Shown: positions 8,369 to 15,761, counted from the first letter of the stretch. The stretch: 64,000 nt of DNA from Bradyrhizobium sp. NFR13 (GCF_900114605.1 NZ_FOTP01000005.1:310001-374000), one strand, 5' to 3'. The notes: generated by a model not told the origin, from the letters alone. Program-made: numbers and translations.

Positions 8369-8619
8369 CAGCCGATCTCCTCTGTGATGGCAGAGTTGAC
8401 GGCGTCGAGATACATTTGGCCTGCGACGTCCATCGCGCCGCTGAGATTCGCAAGCACATCACGTACACGGTGAGGATAGAGGTCGAGCAGAAAGACTTGG
8501 CACTCTTCCGGGTCGGAAGGATCTTTGCGCGCACGGTGCAGGTCGGCGCCTAACTCAGTGGCCAGAGCAGACGAAGGCACAGGAATGCGAAACTGAGAGA
8601 GCGTGACAACGTTGCTCAT
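8368..8619 (-). CDS. Hypothetical early phage protein (83 aa)
   Basis: A short soluble protein beginning MSNVVTLSQFRIPVP, largely helical and acidic towards the C-terminus. Coupled start/stop overlaps on both sides place it in the leftward operon driven from the promoter near 9.22 kb. No recognisable domain. Confidence 0.6.
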   Translation of the reverse strand: MSNVVTLSQFRIPVPSSALATELGADLHRARKDPSDPEECQVFLLDLYPHRVRDVLANLSGAMDVAGQMYLDAVNSAITEEIG

Positions 8620-9005
8620 GCCCGGCCTCCATAGGCAGCGATGCTGCGCCGCTGGCCGGGCCGCAGGACGTATTTGTTCTCGCGACCGACGACATATTCA
8701 GCCGTCCTACGCTCGCTGTTCGGTTCTGCGTCGACGCTCTCTGCAGCCTCGGGCTCGTCCCAAAGCAATTCCTTGTTCACGAGCCAGCGCGGCAGCGAGA
8801 TCGCAGCCCAATGCTGTGCTTCGTGCGTGTGGTTCCGGATCAGAGAGCGGGGCAGGTTGACGATCCGCTTTCTGCCGTATGACCAGACCTGCACAGATTT
8901 GCGCGCGGGGTCGTTAACGCGGACATCGGCGAGAATGCAGACCGTTTCGTGCGGGGCGCCGTAATCCCTTCCGCGCGCGAGTTGGGAGACGCTGTATCGC
9001 TCCAT
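8616..9005 (-). CDS. Hypothetical early phage protein (129 aa)
   Basis: Start was set at the ATG giving MERYSVSQLARG because it overlaps the upstream stop (ATGA); a longer in-frame extension exists but lacks support. The central segment (RKRIVNLPRSLIRNHT) is basic with small-domain character, followed by an acidic then basic tail. The family is not recognised. It may bind nucleic acid, but that is only suggested by composition. Confidence 0.6.
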   Translation of the reverse strand: MERYSVSQLARGRDYGAPHETVCILADVRVNDPARKSVQVWSYGRKRIVNLPRSLIRNHTHEAQHWAAISLPRWLVNKELLWDEPEAAESVDAEPNSERRTAEYVVGRENKYVLRPGQRRSIAAYGGRA

Positions 9006-9190
9006 CAGATCCTCCCGGCGCCGATGCCGCACCACAAGACGGCGCAGGCAAACATCAGGAGGGCGGCAACGACTTCAGCGAGAACGGGGAGGGCGACCGA
9101 CATGGTGTCGGTTGGTGGCTCCTGGTCAGGGCCTTCGAATTCGCGGTTTGCTTCTTCGAGGTCGGCGTATCGCTGGGATACTTTCGCCAT
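9005..9190 (-). CDS. First gene of leftward early operon: small membrane protein (61 aa)
   Basis: The ATG at 9190 follows a purine-rich ribosome-binding sequence (GGAGAGAGA) and lies about 25 bp after a promoter-operator with repressor sites. The protein has an acidic N-terminal half and a C-terminal membrane helix (VAALLMFACAVLWCGIG). It is the lambda-N position gene, but nothing in the sequence looks like an antiterminator. Confidence 0.6.
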   Translation of the reverse strand: MAKVSQRYADLEEANREFEGPDQEPPTDTMSVALPVLAEVVAALLMFACAVLWCGIGAGRI

Positions 9191-9215
9191 GTCTCTCTCC
9201 GATTTGATGGGAGAG

Positions 9216-9266
9216 AGCGTAGTAGGAAAAATTCGACTGGTCAATACGGAAGTAGGAAAAATTCGA
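9216..9266 (-). promoter_or_regulatory. Leftward early promoter with two repressor operators (PL/OL-like)
   Basis: The 12-mer GGAAAAATTCGA occurs at 9225-9236 and 9255-9266, 30 bp apart. On the minus strand a -35 hexamer TTGACC (9239-9244) is followed by exactly 17 bp and a weak -10 (TACGCT, 9216-9221), so the first operator fills the promoter spacer. The same 12-mer with the same placement occurs at the cro-side promoter near 14.7 kb. This is the layout expected when one repressor shuts both early operons. Confidence 0.75.
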
Positions 9267-9363
9267 CGATGTAATTTGGCCGTGACACCGAATCAATGAC
9301 TCGACTCCAGCTTAGACCTGAGTCCTTAATGAGAACATAAAAAGAACATGCGACGGGGCGTCG

Positions 9364-9567
9364 GTGGTGCAGGTGGTCTGGATTGAATGTCGTGATTGCG
9401 GCCACGGCCGCCGGTTGAAAGCCCCAAAGGAAGCGACCCGGGAATACTGGTCTCGCTTCTATTGCAGCCTCTGCGTCGATGACGGCGGCCTCGGCCGTCG
9501 GGTCAGGATTTCAACTCTGGACACTACCTGCGGCCCAGCAGACGGCTTACGCCGTACAGCTTCTTAA
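9364..9567 (+). CDS. Small putative zinc-ribbon protein (67 aa)
   Basis: The ORF starts with GTG and encodes CRDCG and, about 23 residues later, CSLCVDD, a two-pair Cys arrangement typical of a zinc ribbon. It is basic and short. There is no strong ribosome-binding site, so the start is uncertain. It lies on the plus strand just outside the leftward operon. Function unknown. Confidence 0.4.
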   Translation: MVQVVWIECRDCGHGRRLKAPKEATREYWSRFYCSLCVDDGGLGRRVRISTLDTTCGPADGLRRTAS

Positions 9568-9655
9568 AGAGTGACGGCGCGCGCATCCCTTGAAACAAAA
9601 CGGCTCGAGTTGCGTCATCGTCCCGGGAGCGACCCTTATCGGGAAAGGACAAGCG

Positions 9656-10003
9656 ATGTTACGGAAAGCTGTACTCGTTGCAGGTGCTGTTGCCGCCATG
9701 AGTCTTCTTCCACTGACCGACGCTTCGGCTCGCGGTGGGTTCGGCGGCGGCGGGTTTCATGGCGGTGGTTTTCGGGGCGGCGGCTGGCATGGTGGAGGCG
9801 GTTGGCATGGCGGTGGATGGCGTGGAGGTGGCTGGGGCTGGGGAGGGCCGGCTCTTATCGGCGCCGGACTCGGCCTGGGCCTTGCCAGTGCTAGCTGGGG
9901 CGGTTGGGGTCCAGGTTGGGGTTGGCGCGACCCATGTATTCGCCATCGACAGGTTTGGACGAGTTGGGGCTGGCGAGTTGTGCCCGTGAACGTTTGCTGG
10001 TGA
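9656..10003 (+). CDS. Glycine-rich exported protein
   Basis: A Sec signal peptide (MLRKAVLVAGAVAAMSLLPLTDASA) precedes a low-complexity tract of repeated GGG(F/W)(H/R)GGG units, then a short Trp-rich C-terminal domain with two Cys. The start has a good Shine-Dalgarno (GGGAAAGGA). Proteins of this design are common, functionally unassigned chromosomal genes in Bradyrhizobium relatives. Here it sits inside the prophage with its own terminator, so it is probably cargo expressed from the lysogen. Confidence 0.75.
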   Translation: MLRKAVLVAGAVAAMSLLPLTDASARGGFGGGGFHGGGFRGGGWHGGGGWHGGGWRGGGWGWGGPALIGAGLGLGLASASWGGWGPGWGWRDPCIRHRQVWTSWGWRVVPVNVCW

Positions 10004-10070
10004 AGTTGAAGTCGGCCGCTGGGAAATTCGCATTTCAACGCAATCGGCGCGTCGACTCCCAGCTGCTTTG

Positions 10071-10106
10071 AAAAGCCCGTTCGGTGTCATGCCCGGGCGG
10101 CTTTTT
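10071..10106 (+). terminator. Rho-independent terminator after the Gly-rich exported gene
   Basis: An inverted repeat pairing AAAAGCCCG with CGGGCGGCTTTT is followed by a T run at 10102-10106. It lies about 70 bp after the stop of the Gly-rich gene. Confidence 0.6.
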
Positions 10107-10251
10107 GCCGTATGGACCACGTCTTAGAGTAGTGGCTCAGGAGCGGGGAGGGGCCATCGCCTTCAGCCGCGGCGGGGACATGGAGTTCGGCGATTCGATG
10201 AGCCGGTGATCTTGGGCCGCTTTGGCGATGTGCCACGGGATTTCGAATGGC

Positions 10252-10278
10252 AAAAAGCCCGCCGGGTGAGGGCGGGCT
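10252..10278 (-). terminator. Rho-independent terminator for the 10.3-11.3 kb gene
   Basis: Read on the minus strand, AGCCCGCC and GGCGGGCT form a perfect 8-bp stem with a 7-nt loop, followed by a run of five T. It begins 17 bp after the stop of the leftward gene ending at 10295, marking that gene as a single-gene transcript. Confidence 0.8.
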
Positions 10279-10294
10279 CCGTGCGCTTAGCCCT

Positions 10295-11290
10295 TTACCT
10301 TGGGCCTGAAATCGATGGGGGCGCGAGCGCAGCAATCGCAAGCTGTGCGACCGACGGCGCAATCTGTCCGCTAGAGACCTTGCCTTTCAGATAGGTCCCG
10401 AATTTCCCGCCTTCTAGGTATTCAGTTTGAAGCCATTCCCGGTAATAACCGAGCGCAGCGACAGGGTAACACCAAGACTCTTGCGGGTTTGATTTCGCTT
10501 GCGGGTGGCTGGCAGGGTAGCAATGCGGGTATTTTGATCGATCTCCAAATTGATCGATCAATTCGTTGTCGGTCCAGTGCTTGGCCCAATGTTGTCCGAT
10601 CGAAATATCAACGACCATCTTCTCGCCGATATCGATGCCGGCCAGGATCATCTCATAAATCATAGTGTGCGCTTCATTGAATACATGAAAAAAGCCACGC
10701 GGCGCTGACTGATAGTTGAGCGCAATTCTCTCGTGCCATTTATCAAAGCGGTTCGCCCCGGTGGGGTCGTAGCCAACTTGTCGATAGATGAGCTCGCGCA
10801 GTTTAGATCCGGCGAGCAGACGGAAATTGTCTCGTGCCTCAGGCTGGCAATTGGCCCCAGCGTCGAATGCATAGTATTCGAGAACGGCCAAGCTGATCTC
10901 GACCGGGTAGCAATAGTTGATCTGCTTGGCGTGGATGATCTCGATGTGCGCCGCCGGCGCCGTGTAGCCAGCCTTCTCGAGGATCGCCTTGATCGCCTTG
11001 ATGCGTGGCTTTTGATCTGGCTCGCTCCACTGCGCACTGATGGTGCCGATGTGTGCATTCTGCACGCCGCACAGGGCCGCTAGCCCTCGTTGGTTTAGGT
11101 AGGGTGTGCCGTCCGAGAGCACGCCCATTCCAATCCCGTTAACATCAGTGTCCTTGTCGATGTCGAGGCCCAGAACTCCTTGAGAGGGGGTGATTTCCTT
11201 TGGGGTCATTTTCGGTGCCAACACGCTGATGCGATTGGCGTTTAGGGTGATTTCCTCAGTCGGGTTTGGTGGAATGAACTTAAACGTCAT
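10295..11290 (-). CDS. Prophage accessory protein with KilA-N/Rha-like N-terminus (331 aa); possible defence gene
   Basis: After a leader of about 45 residues comes a segment of antirepressor/KilA-N flavour (SDGTPYLNQRGLAALCGVQ), suggesting DNA binding. The larger C-terminal part is a conserved-looking helical domain with YYAFDAGAN, RQVGYDP, VDISIGQHWAKHW and WCYPVAALGYYREW. It is transcribed alone, away from the lytic operon, with its own terminator, as lysogeny-expressed accessory genes often are. Size, domain layout and position recall prophage abortive-infection proteins such as BstA, but I cannot establish homology from memory. An antirepressor-like regulator is the alternative. Confidence 0.6.
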   Translation of the reverse strand: MTFKFIPPNPTEEITLNANRISVLAPKMTPKEITPSQGVLGLDIDKDTDVNGIGMGVLSDGTPYLNQRGLAALCGVQNAHIGTISAQWSEPDQKPRIKAIKAILEKAGYTAPAAHIEIIHAKQINYCYPVEISLAVLEYYAFDAGANCQPEARDNFRLLAGSKLRELIYRQVGYDPTGANRFDKWHERIALNYQSAPRGFFHVFNEAHTMIYEMILAGIDIGEKMVVDISIGQHWAKHWTDNELIDQFGDRSKYPHCYPASHPQAKSNPQESWCYPVAALGYYREWLQTEYLEGGKFGTYLKGKVSSGQIAPSVAQLAIAALAPPSISGPR

Positions 11291-11607
11291 GGTCGCATGT
11301 CCTGTAGATTGCGACCGCTACGCGCTTGAAGAATCCCTTTAGGGTTGTAAAAGGAATCTTGTCGGGGGATGGCTGTACTGCGCAAGCGGTCCGGTTTCCG
11401 ATTGAAGGGCGGTTCCTGGTGGTGCAGGGCCGCCTTTCGGCTATCCGGCGACGAATCGTCGGAAGTTCCAGAATACCTTGAGTCGGCAGGAATGGAACAT
11501 TTCAGCGCCGCCGGGCGCGCGAATATCCCCGCAAAAATTCAATGAGTTACGGTGTGTCGTTCGGCGATGCCTCTCTGGAGCGGCTGAACGTGGACATGGT
11601 GCCTCGG
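11291..11607. other. Intergenic stretch, no well-supported gene
   Basis: The 317 bp hold the promoter side of the leftward 331-aa gene. A rightward 58-codon ORF (11369-11545) follows a G-rich ribosome-binding-like sequence and encodes a Trp/Arg-rich N-terminus (GFRLKGGSWW). It has no recognisable family and I give it low weight. No terminator, tRNA or repeat is seen. Confidence 0.4.
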
Positions 11608-11799
11608 TCATATGCCCAGGTCACCCGGAACATTCCCGGATGCGATGAGTGCCTCTAGGTCGCGGGCCATCTTTTGGTATTCGTCGGCTAGTTGCGCGAA
11701 TGCGTTCCGTTTGACCGGGTTCGTGGCAAGCTGGCTGATGAGCTGACACTCCTCAGCGTCGACACGCAGTTTCTCCAGTCTCTGTTTAAAGTCCTGCAT
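11608..11799 (-). CDS. Small helical protein (63 aa)
   Basis: A short, mostly alpha-helical, charged protein beginning MQDFKQRLEKLR with heptad-like leucines, resembling unassigned small proteins common in Bradyrhizobium genomes. It lies between the accessory gene and the outer-membrane protein gene, oriented leftward. There is no operon partner. Confidence 0.5.
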   Translation of the reverse strand: MQDFKQRLEKLRVDAEECQLISQLATNPVKRNAFAQLADEYQKMARDLEALIASGNVPGDLGI

Positions 11800-11977
11800 G
11801 CTACTTGGCCCTCGTCGCCGGCAAGCAGTGCCGAAGAATCGATCCTACCGGCCCTGCAACTCAAGCGGGCCCGCAGGTTGCATGGTCTGAAACTGCGCGT
11901 GTGTGGCGATTTGGTGACAGCACAGAGGCGCCGCGTTGCCTAATATGGCGAACTCAAAGATTCACGGGAGTTCCGAA

Positions 11978-12694
11978 ATGAAAAAATTGTTCCTCGCGAC
12001 GGCAGCGATCACGCTCATGAGCGTCGGTGCATCGTCCGCAGCAGATCTGGCCGCTCGGCCATACACCAAAGCTCCGCCGGCCCCTGCAGCGGTCGGCTAC
12101 AACTGGTCCGGATTTTATGCCGGCGTCATGGGAGGCTACGGCTGGTCTGATCGCGTCCGCGTTGACGGCTTCACCACTGCCACTAACGGCGACATCAATG
12201 GCGGCTTCGGCGGCGGCACCATCGGCTACAACTGGCAGGCGCCGGGCAGCAACTTCGTCTGGGGCCTCGAAGTGGACGCGGCTGGCAGCGACATCAAGTA
12301 CAGTGAAACGGGCTTCTTCGGCCTCGTTCCGGTTACCGCTGAAGACAAGATCCGCGCCTTTGGTAGCGTGACGGGCCGCCTGGGCGTTACCGCCGGTGCA
12401 GCGCTGTTCTACGTCAAGGGCGGTTACGCCTGGGCCGACAATCGCCTCTCGCTCACCATCCCGGCAGCAACCCTGTACTCGCAGAGCAAGGTTCACTCGG
12501 GCTGGACCGTTGGCGGAGGCGTGGAATACATGTTCGCCCCCAACTGGTCGCTCAAGGGCGAGTACATGTATGCCGACTATAGCAGCGAGCGCTACGGCGA
12601 TGTGGTCAACGGTTTCGCCGATCTCGGCCTGACCACACATACCGTCAAGGGCGGCATCAACTATCATTTTAACTGGGGCGGGACAGCTTTCTAA
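11978..12694 (+). CDS. Outer-membrane beta-barrel protein of the Omp25/Omp31 type
   Basis: A 20-25-residue signal peptide (MKKLFLATAAITLMSVG, cleavage near SSAADL) precedes an 8-strand barrel pattern: YNWSGFYAGVMGGYGWSD, alternating hydrophobic strands, then the C-terminal strand GGINYHFNW. This is the RopB/Omp25/Omp31 family of rhizobial and Brucella surface proteins, 238 residues as usual. The start follows GGGAG. It has its own terminator and stands between the accessory gene and the immunity region, so it likely changes the surface of the lysogen. Confidence 0.9.
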   Translation: MKKLFLATAAITLMSVGASSAADLAARPYTKAPPAPAAVGYNWSGFYAGVMGGYGWSDRVRVDGFTTATNGDINGGFGGGTIGYNWQAPGSNFVWGLEVDAAGSDIKYSETGFFGLVPVTAEDKIRAFGSVTGRLGVTAGAALFYVKGGYAWADNRLSLTIPAATLYSQSKVHSGWTVGGGVEYMFAPNWSLKGEYMYADYSSERYGDVVNGFADLGLTTHTVKGGINYHFNWGGTAF

Positions 12695-12719
12695 GTCCAC
12701 TCTGCATCTTAAAGACGAC

Positions 12720-12753
12720 AAAGGCCCGGCTCGTCGCCGGGCCTTTGCATTTG
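12720..12753 (+). terminator. Rho-independent terminator after the outer-membrane protein gene
   Basis: A perfect stem AAAGGCCCGGC / GCCGGGCCTTT with a TCGTC-type loop ends in a short T-rich tract, 25 bp after the stop codon. Confidence 0.9.
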
Positions 12754-12796
12754 TGCCGAGCCCATGACTAAGCGCTGTTTAAGGTGCTGCTGCACG

Positions 12797-13009
12797 CTAC
12801 GTGGCGTCCTTGCCGGCTCGAAGTGTTTCCCTCGACTTCCGAACACCAACCAATGGCTTCCCCAATTCACGGGCCTTGCTTTGCACTGCGGTCGCAGGCC
12901 TGCCGAGTGCGGCTGCAGCTCGGAGGACCGTTGCGCCGCTATCGGCGAGACTGATCAACCGAGCGATATCTTCGGGGGTCCAGGTTTTAGTAATCAAGCG
13001 TCTCGCCAT
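12797..13009 (-). CDS. Small Myb/HTH-like DNA-binding protein (70 aa)
   Basis: The ATG at 13009 gives MARRLITKTWTPEDIARLISLADSG, a SANT/HTH start of the type also seen in GcrA (TWTPED...L..L...G.S). A second helix follows with GRPATAVQSKARELGK. It is very basic. It is the last of three leftward genes downstream of the repressor-side region. It probably binds DNA; target unknown. Confidence 0.65.
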   Translation of the reverse strand: MARRLITKTWTPEDIARLISLADSGATVLRAAAALGRPATAVQSKARELGKPLVGVRKSRETLRAGKDAT

Positions 13010-13017
13010 GGCATCGC

Positions 13018-13197
13018 TCAATGAATTTTTCGGTATCCGGCTTCGGTCAGTTTCATTTGGTCGTTCACGACTTCAACGAACCCCATTTCGAGCAACTCGC
13101 TAAGTTGGTCTTCTGTGATCGGCGACAGCTTTAGTCGACCCGCGTAAATGTCGCGGAGTGTCCAAGCGAGATCGATGTCATCTTTCCAGTTTCTCAC
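13018..13197 (-). CDS. Small winged-helix-like protein (59 aa, GTG start)
   Basis: The reading frame from GTG at 13197 encodes WTLRDIYAGRLKL, then a helix-turn-wing pattern (ITEDQLSELLEMGFVEV, MKLTEAGYRKI) that resembles the end of a MarR-type winged helix. It ends 8 bp before the start of the next leftward gene and begins 10 bp after the stop of the 223-aa gene, fitting a compact operon. The start codon lacks a clear Shine-Dalgarno. Confidence 0.5.
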   Translation of the reverse strand: MRNWKDDIDLAWTLRDIYAGRLKLSPITEDQLSELLEMGFVEVVNDQMKLTEAGYRKIH

Positions 13198-13207
13198 GGT
13201 AGGACTG

Positions 13208-13879
13208 TCATGTCTTCTCGGTGTCCGGCGCGACAGAGTACGACGCGACGTGTTGCCATCGAATTTTCATGGTACCGGCCGATGTATCGACGGCTACAAA
13301 TTCGCCGCCATCATGCGCAAATTGCATGGTGTCCACCACGTCCACGAGCCCATCGACGACGTCGCCCTTGTCCTTTCCATAGGTCAAAAGGAATTGAGAC
13401 TTCTCAGAGAGGGAGAGATTTGCGTAGTCGATCCGCCGCGGGATGCGCTTTTCGGCCAACCAGAGATTGGGCGATGGATGTTCACGGTTAGCGATGGTTC
13501 CGATCGCGAATGTTTCCCCTGAAGCAGCAAGCTCCAGGCTTTTTCGCTCGGCTTCACGGAGAATAGTCACGCCCTCCTTCCGCGCGGAGGATGACATGGC
13601 TCGTTCGAGCAAGCCTAAAGCGAGGCCGCCTCCGATTGCCCATCCGGGCGAGCCTACTAATCCGACTCCCGTCGAAACGCCCTCGAGTTTCGTAGATGCC
13701 AGTTCGCGAAGGCGGACGATCTCTGCAAGCCTGTCGGCTGGATACAGAGTCACCCCGCGAACTTTCAGGAGGTGCCCCGAGACAAGAAGGACGGCAGCGA
13801 CCAACGGTTCTTGGGGCAAGAGTGGAGCCACTTCCTTCGATTGGCCCCAAGCGTGTCCGAACTCCAAACCATCCTCCAT
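13208..13879 (-). CDS. Hypothetical immunity-region protein (223 aa)
   Basis: The protein has hydrophobic N-terminal stretches (PLVAAVLLVSGHLL) and a glycine-rich segment (GVGLVGSPGWAIGGGLALGLLERA) that could contact membrane, followed by a soluble C-terminal half. No known domain is recognised. It lies directly downstream of the repressor gene on the same strand and is probably expressed in the lysogen. A superinfection-exclusion role would fit the position but has no direct support. Confidence 0.6.
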   Translation of the reverse strand: MEDGLEFGHAWGQSKEVAPLLPQEPLVAAVLLVSGHLLKVRGVTLYPADRLAEIVRLRELASTKLEGVSTGVGLVGSPGWAIGGGLALGLLERAMSSSARKEGVTILREAERKSLELAASGETFAIGTIANREHPSPNLWLAEKRIPRRIDYANLSLSEKSQFLLTYGKDKGDVVDGLVDVVDTMQFAHDGGEFVAVDTSAGTMKIRWQHVASYSVAPDTEKT

Positions 13880-13927
13880 TGATCTTTTATCTGCAGGTAG
13901 TCAGATCTGCCGGCCGAGAAGACCGCT

Positions 13928-14632
13928 TCAGCCTAAGAGGTCCCTCGGTTTTAATACACGATAGATCTCTTTGACCTCGCCGGCGTCAAATTCGACTTCC
14001 TTGGCGGGGTTAAACTGCTTGCACGTCACCCGGAGGCCTGTTCGTCGAACAAGCTGCTTCACAAAGCTCTTGCCAGCCTGCCCCTCCGTCTCCGGATAAA
14101 GTTCAACGACCACAAAGTCATCTATAGCCGCGTGCGCCCGCTGCACGTAAATCAGCTCCCCATCCTCGTATCGTGGCCACATGCTTGTTCCGGAAACGGT
14201 AAGGGCAAACACATTTTTCGCGCGGCGGATGCCCGGCGGGCGGCGGACCAGCCCGTCAATTTCACCGTTAAAGTGAAACTCGTCATCAGCTCCTCCTGAT
14301 GCAATCCCGCGGACCTCGACGTCGAAGTCGCCCAGCTGGGATAGGGCAGGGGCGTTTTCCGTGACTTGGACGTTGCTGATTTCCGGTCCTGATGGACGAA
14401 TGAGTTGGGGGCTAGGTCCAGCCACCTCATTCCGAAGCTCTTCCTCGGTCCAATCGAGCCCTTTAGCGATACCGGGGTGGGCGTCGCGCTTCACTGTCTT
14501 CTTTCTGCCGTTGAGCAGATCGCGAAGGTAGCTTCGCTCTAAGCCGCCCGTGACCGCGGCCGTGATCGGGCTGCGACCAAGTTCTTGCAGTCGCGCCCGA
14601 ATTCGCTCTGTCAGTTCAGCGTCGGTGATCAT
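13928..14632 (-). CDS. Prophage repressor with S24/LexA-type self-cleavage domain (CI-like)
   Basis: The 234-residue protein has an N-terminal helix-turn-helix (SPITAAVTGGLERSYLRDLL) and a C-terminal S24 domain with catalytic Ser150 (SGTSMWP) and Lys192 (SFVKQL). A plausible cleavage site is near residues 111-112 (IASGG). It should bind the 12-bp operators at 9.2 and 14.7 kb and be inactivated during the SOS response. I chose the ATG at 14632 over an upstream TTG because the longer leader is unlike the family. The gene is divergent from the cro-position gene. Confidence 0.92.
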   Translation of the reverse strand: MITDAELTERIRARLQELGRSPITAAVTGGLERSYLRDLLNGRKKTVKRDAHPGIAKGLDWTEEELRNEVAGPSPQLIRPSGPEISNVQVTENAPALSQLGDFDVEVRGIASGGADDEFHFNGEIDGLVRRPPGIRRAKNVFALTVSGTSMWPRYEDGELIYVQRAHAAIDDFVVVELYPETEGQAGKSFVKQLVRRTGLRVTCKQFNPAKEVEFDAGEVKEIYRVLKPRDLLG

Positions 14633-14670
14633 GTCGGACTTATCCGACGCGGCCACGCAAATTTCCAATG

Positions 14671-14720
14671 GGATTTATTCGACGATTCTGCTTGAAAAGT
14701 AGGAAAAATTCGATCATGCT
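14671..14720 (+). promoter_or_regulatory. Rightward early promoter with operator pair (PR/OR-like)
   Basis: Operator copies are GGATTTATTCGA (14671-14682) and GGAAAAATTCGA (14702-14713), 31 bp apart, between the divergent repressor and cro-position genes. A -35 hexamer TTGAAA (14692-14697) is followed by 17 bp and CATGCT (14715-14720) as a weak -10, so the second operator fills the spacer exactly as at the leftward promoter. Transcription would start around 14727, only 1-2 nt before the ATG at 14729. Confidence 0.75.
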
Positions 14721-14728
14721 CCGTCGTT

Positions 14729-14989
14729 ATGGAGCAAGAGCTGCGAAACAACCTGCTTTCCCTCGCGCGCGAATTTGCTGCTGCCAGGACGATAGCCCTT
14801 CCAACCGTCGGTCGGCTTGCCGCTGGTGACTGGCGCTTCTTTGACCGGCTCCTCGACGAGGACAAATCGTTCACTGCACGCAAATACGACGAGATCATTC
14901 AATGGTTCTCGGACAATTGGCCAACTACAGCGCAGTGGCCTGTTGATCTCGTTCGCCCAGCTGTTGCCGAGCAGGCGGGTGCCGCATGA
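14729..14989 (+). CDS. Cro-position early protein (86 aa)
   Basis: It is the first gene rightward of the operators and divergent from the repressor, the place of lambda cro. The product is helical, with a possible HTH (ALPTVGRLAAGDWRFFDRLL) and a Trp-containing C-terminus. No Shine-Dalgarno precedes the ATG, and the predicted transcription start is almost at the ATG, so the mRNA may be leaderless. The DNA-binding role is inferred mostly from position. Confidence 0.65.
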   Translation: MEQELRNNLLSLAREFAAARTIALPTVGRLAAGDWRFFDRLLDEDKSFTARKYDEIIQWFSDNWPTTAQWPVDLVRPAVAEQAGAA

Positions 14990-15397
14990 CCGGTGGTCAC
15001 ATTCGTTCCGATTCAGATCGCACTTCGGTGCCCCCCAAGGCCGACGTGCGTGTGCTGGCCGCTGAATCCCCATCGGCGGTCAGCACATCTATTTTCCAGC
15101 CTGTGAAAGCAGGGCTGCGATCCGCCAGCTCCGTTCTTTCCTTTGATGCTGAGGTCGTCGCCTTAGAACGCGCGTGGTTGTCGCTGCCTAAGCTACCCAA
15201 ACGCCAATGCGATGAAGCTTCCGCAGAGCAGGAAGATGCCCGCAGCGGTGACCGCAAGGTATCGCTCGGGAACGTCGTATCGATCAGTACGCATGACACA
15301 CCTGTCAGTTCGGCCCCCGCCGATGGTGCGGACAAATTGATTAAAGCTTTCGGAATCAAATGCATTGCTGCAGCCCTGACGGGTGCCGCATGACCGG
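14976..15397 (+). repeat. Two 18-bp exact repeats spanning start codons of consecutive genes
   Basis: CGGGTGCCGCATGACCGG occurs at 14976-14993 and 15380-15397. In each case it covers the end of one gene, the overlapping ATG of the next and its first codons. It suggests that the two following ORFs arose by duplication or that the junction is a conserved recombination point. The span given covers both copies. Confidence 0.6.
14986..15393 (+). CDS. Hypothetical early phage protein (135 aa)
   Basis: The start overlaps the stop of the cro-position gene (ATGA). The protein is Ser/Ala-rich and low in secondary structure at the N-terminus; a central DAEVVALERAWLSL helix resembles a helix in the following protein. 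No domain recognised. Composition is unusual for a globular protein, so the reading frame could be partly fortuitous, but the chained junctions favour translation. Confidence 0.5.
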   Translation: MTGGHIRSDSDRTSVPPKADVRVLAAESPSAVSTSIFQPVKAGLRSASSVLSFDAEVVALERAWLSLPKLPKRQCDEASAEQEDARSGDRKVSLGNVVSISTHDTPVSSAPADGADKLIKAFGIKCIAAALTGAA

Positions 15398-15761
15398 CGC
15401 AATCGTGAAGTCACAATGCAGCTTCTCGGTGCCGGCTCCAAGCGGCTCCGAGACCGTGGCGACTGTGTCTGAAGCCTCCCAGCCCCAGGGCGTAGTCGCC
15501 ACACCTAATTCAGTCGTCGCGGAAATCGGTCGCGATGCGCCAGCCCGCATGGGCGTTTCCTCCCGTGACTTACCGGCGGCGTCGTTCGGCGTCGCCGGTC
15601 TTTCAGACTGCATCGGCGATATCGACGCCGATCTCGAAGCTGCAATAGTTGCGCTTGAGATCTCGTGGCTTCGCTGCGGCATCGTCATGAACGCTGCCAC
15701 GTTGGCGACCATCGCCGCGAGCGAGAGCTTTTCGAATTCCACATCATTGGCGAAGGCGTAA
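15390..15761 (+). CDS. Hypothetical early phage protein (123 aa), possible relative of the preceding gene
   Basis: It starts with MTG inside the second copy of the 18-bp repeat and overlaps the preceding stop by 4 bp. The N-terminal half is Ser/Pro/Val-rich; the C-terminal half has DLEAAIVALEISWLR, similar to a helix of the preceding product. Function unknown. Confidence 0.5.
   Translation: MTGAIVKSQCSFSVPAPSGSETVATVSEASQPQGVVATPNSVVAEIGRDAPARMGVSSRDLPAASFGVAGLSDCIGDIDADLEAAIVALEISWLRCGIVMNAATLATIAASESFSNSTSLAKA

Noticed and set aside
12797-13197. Reading the two small leftward genes as a toxin-antitoxin pair
   Set aside because: Both look like small DNA-binding proteins; no toxin fold or motif is visible.
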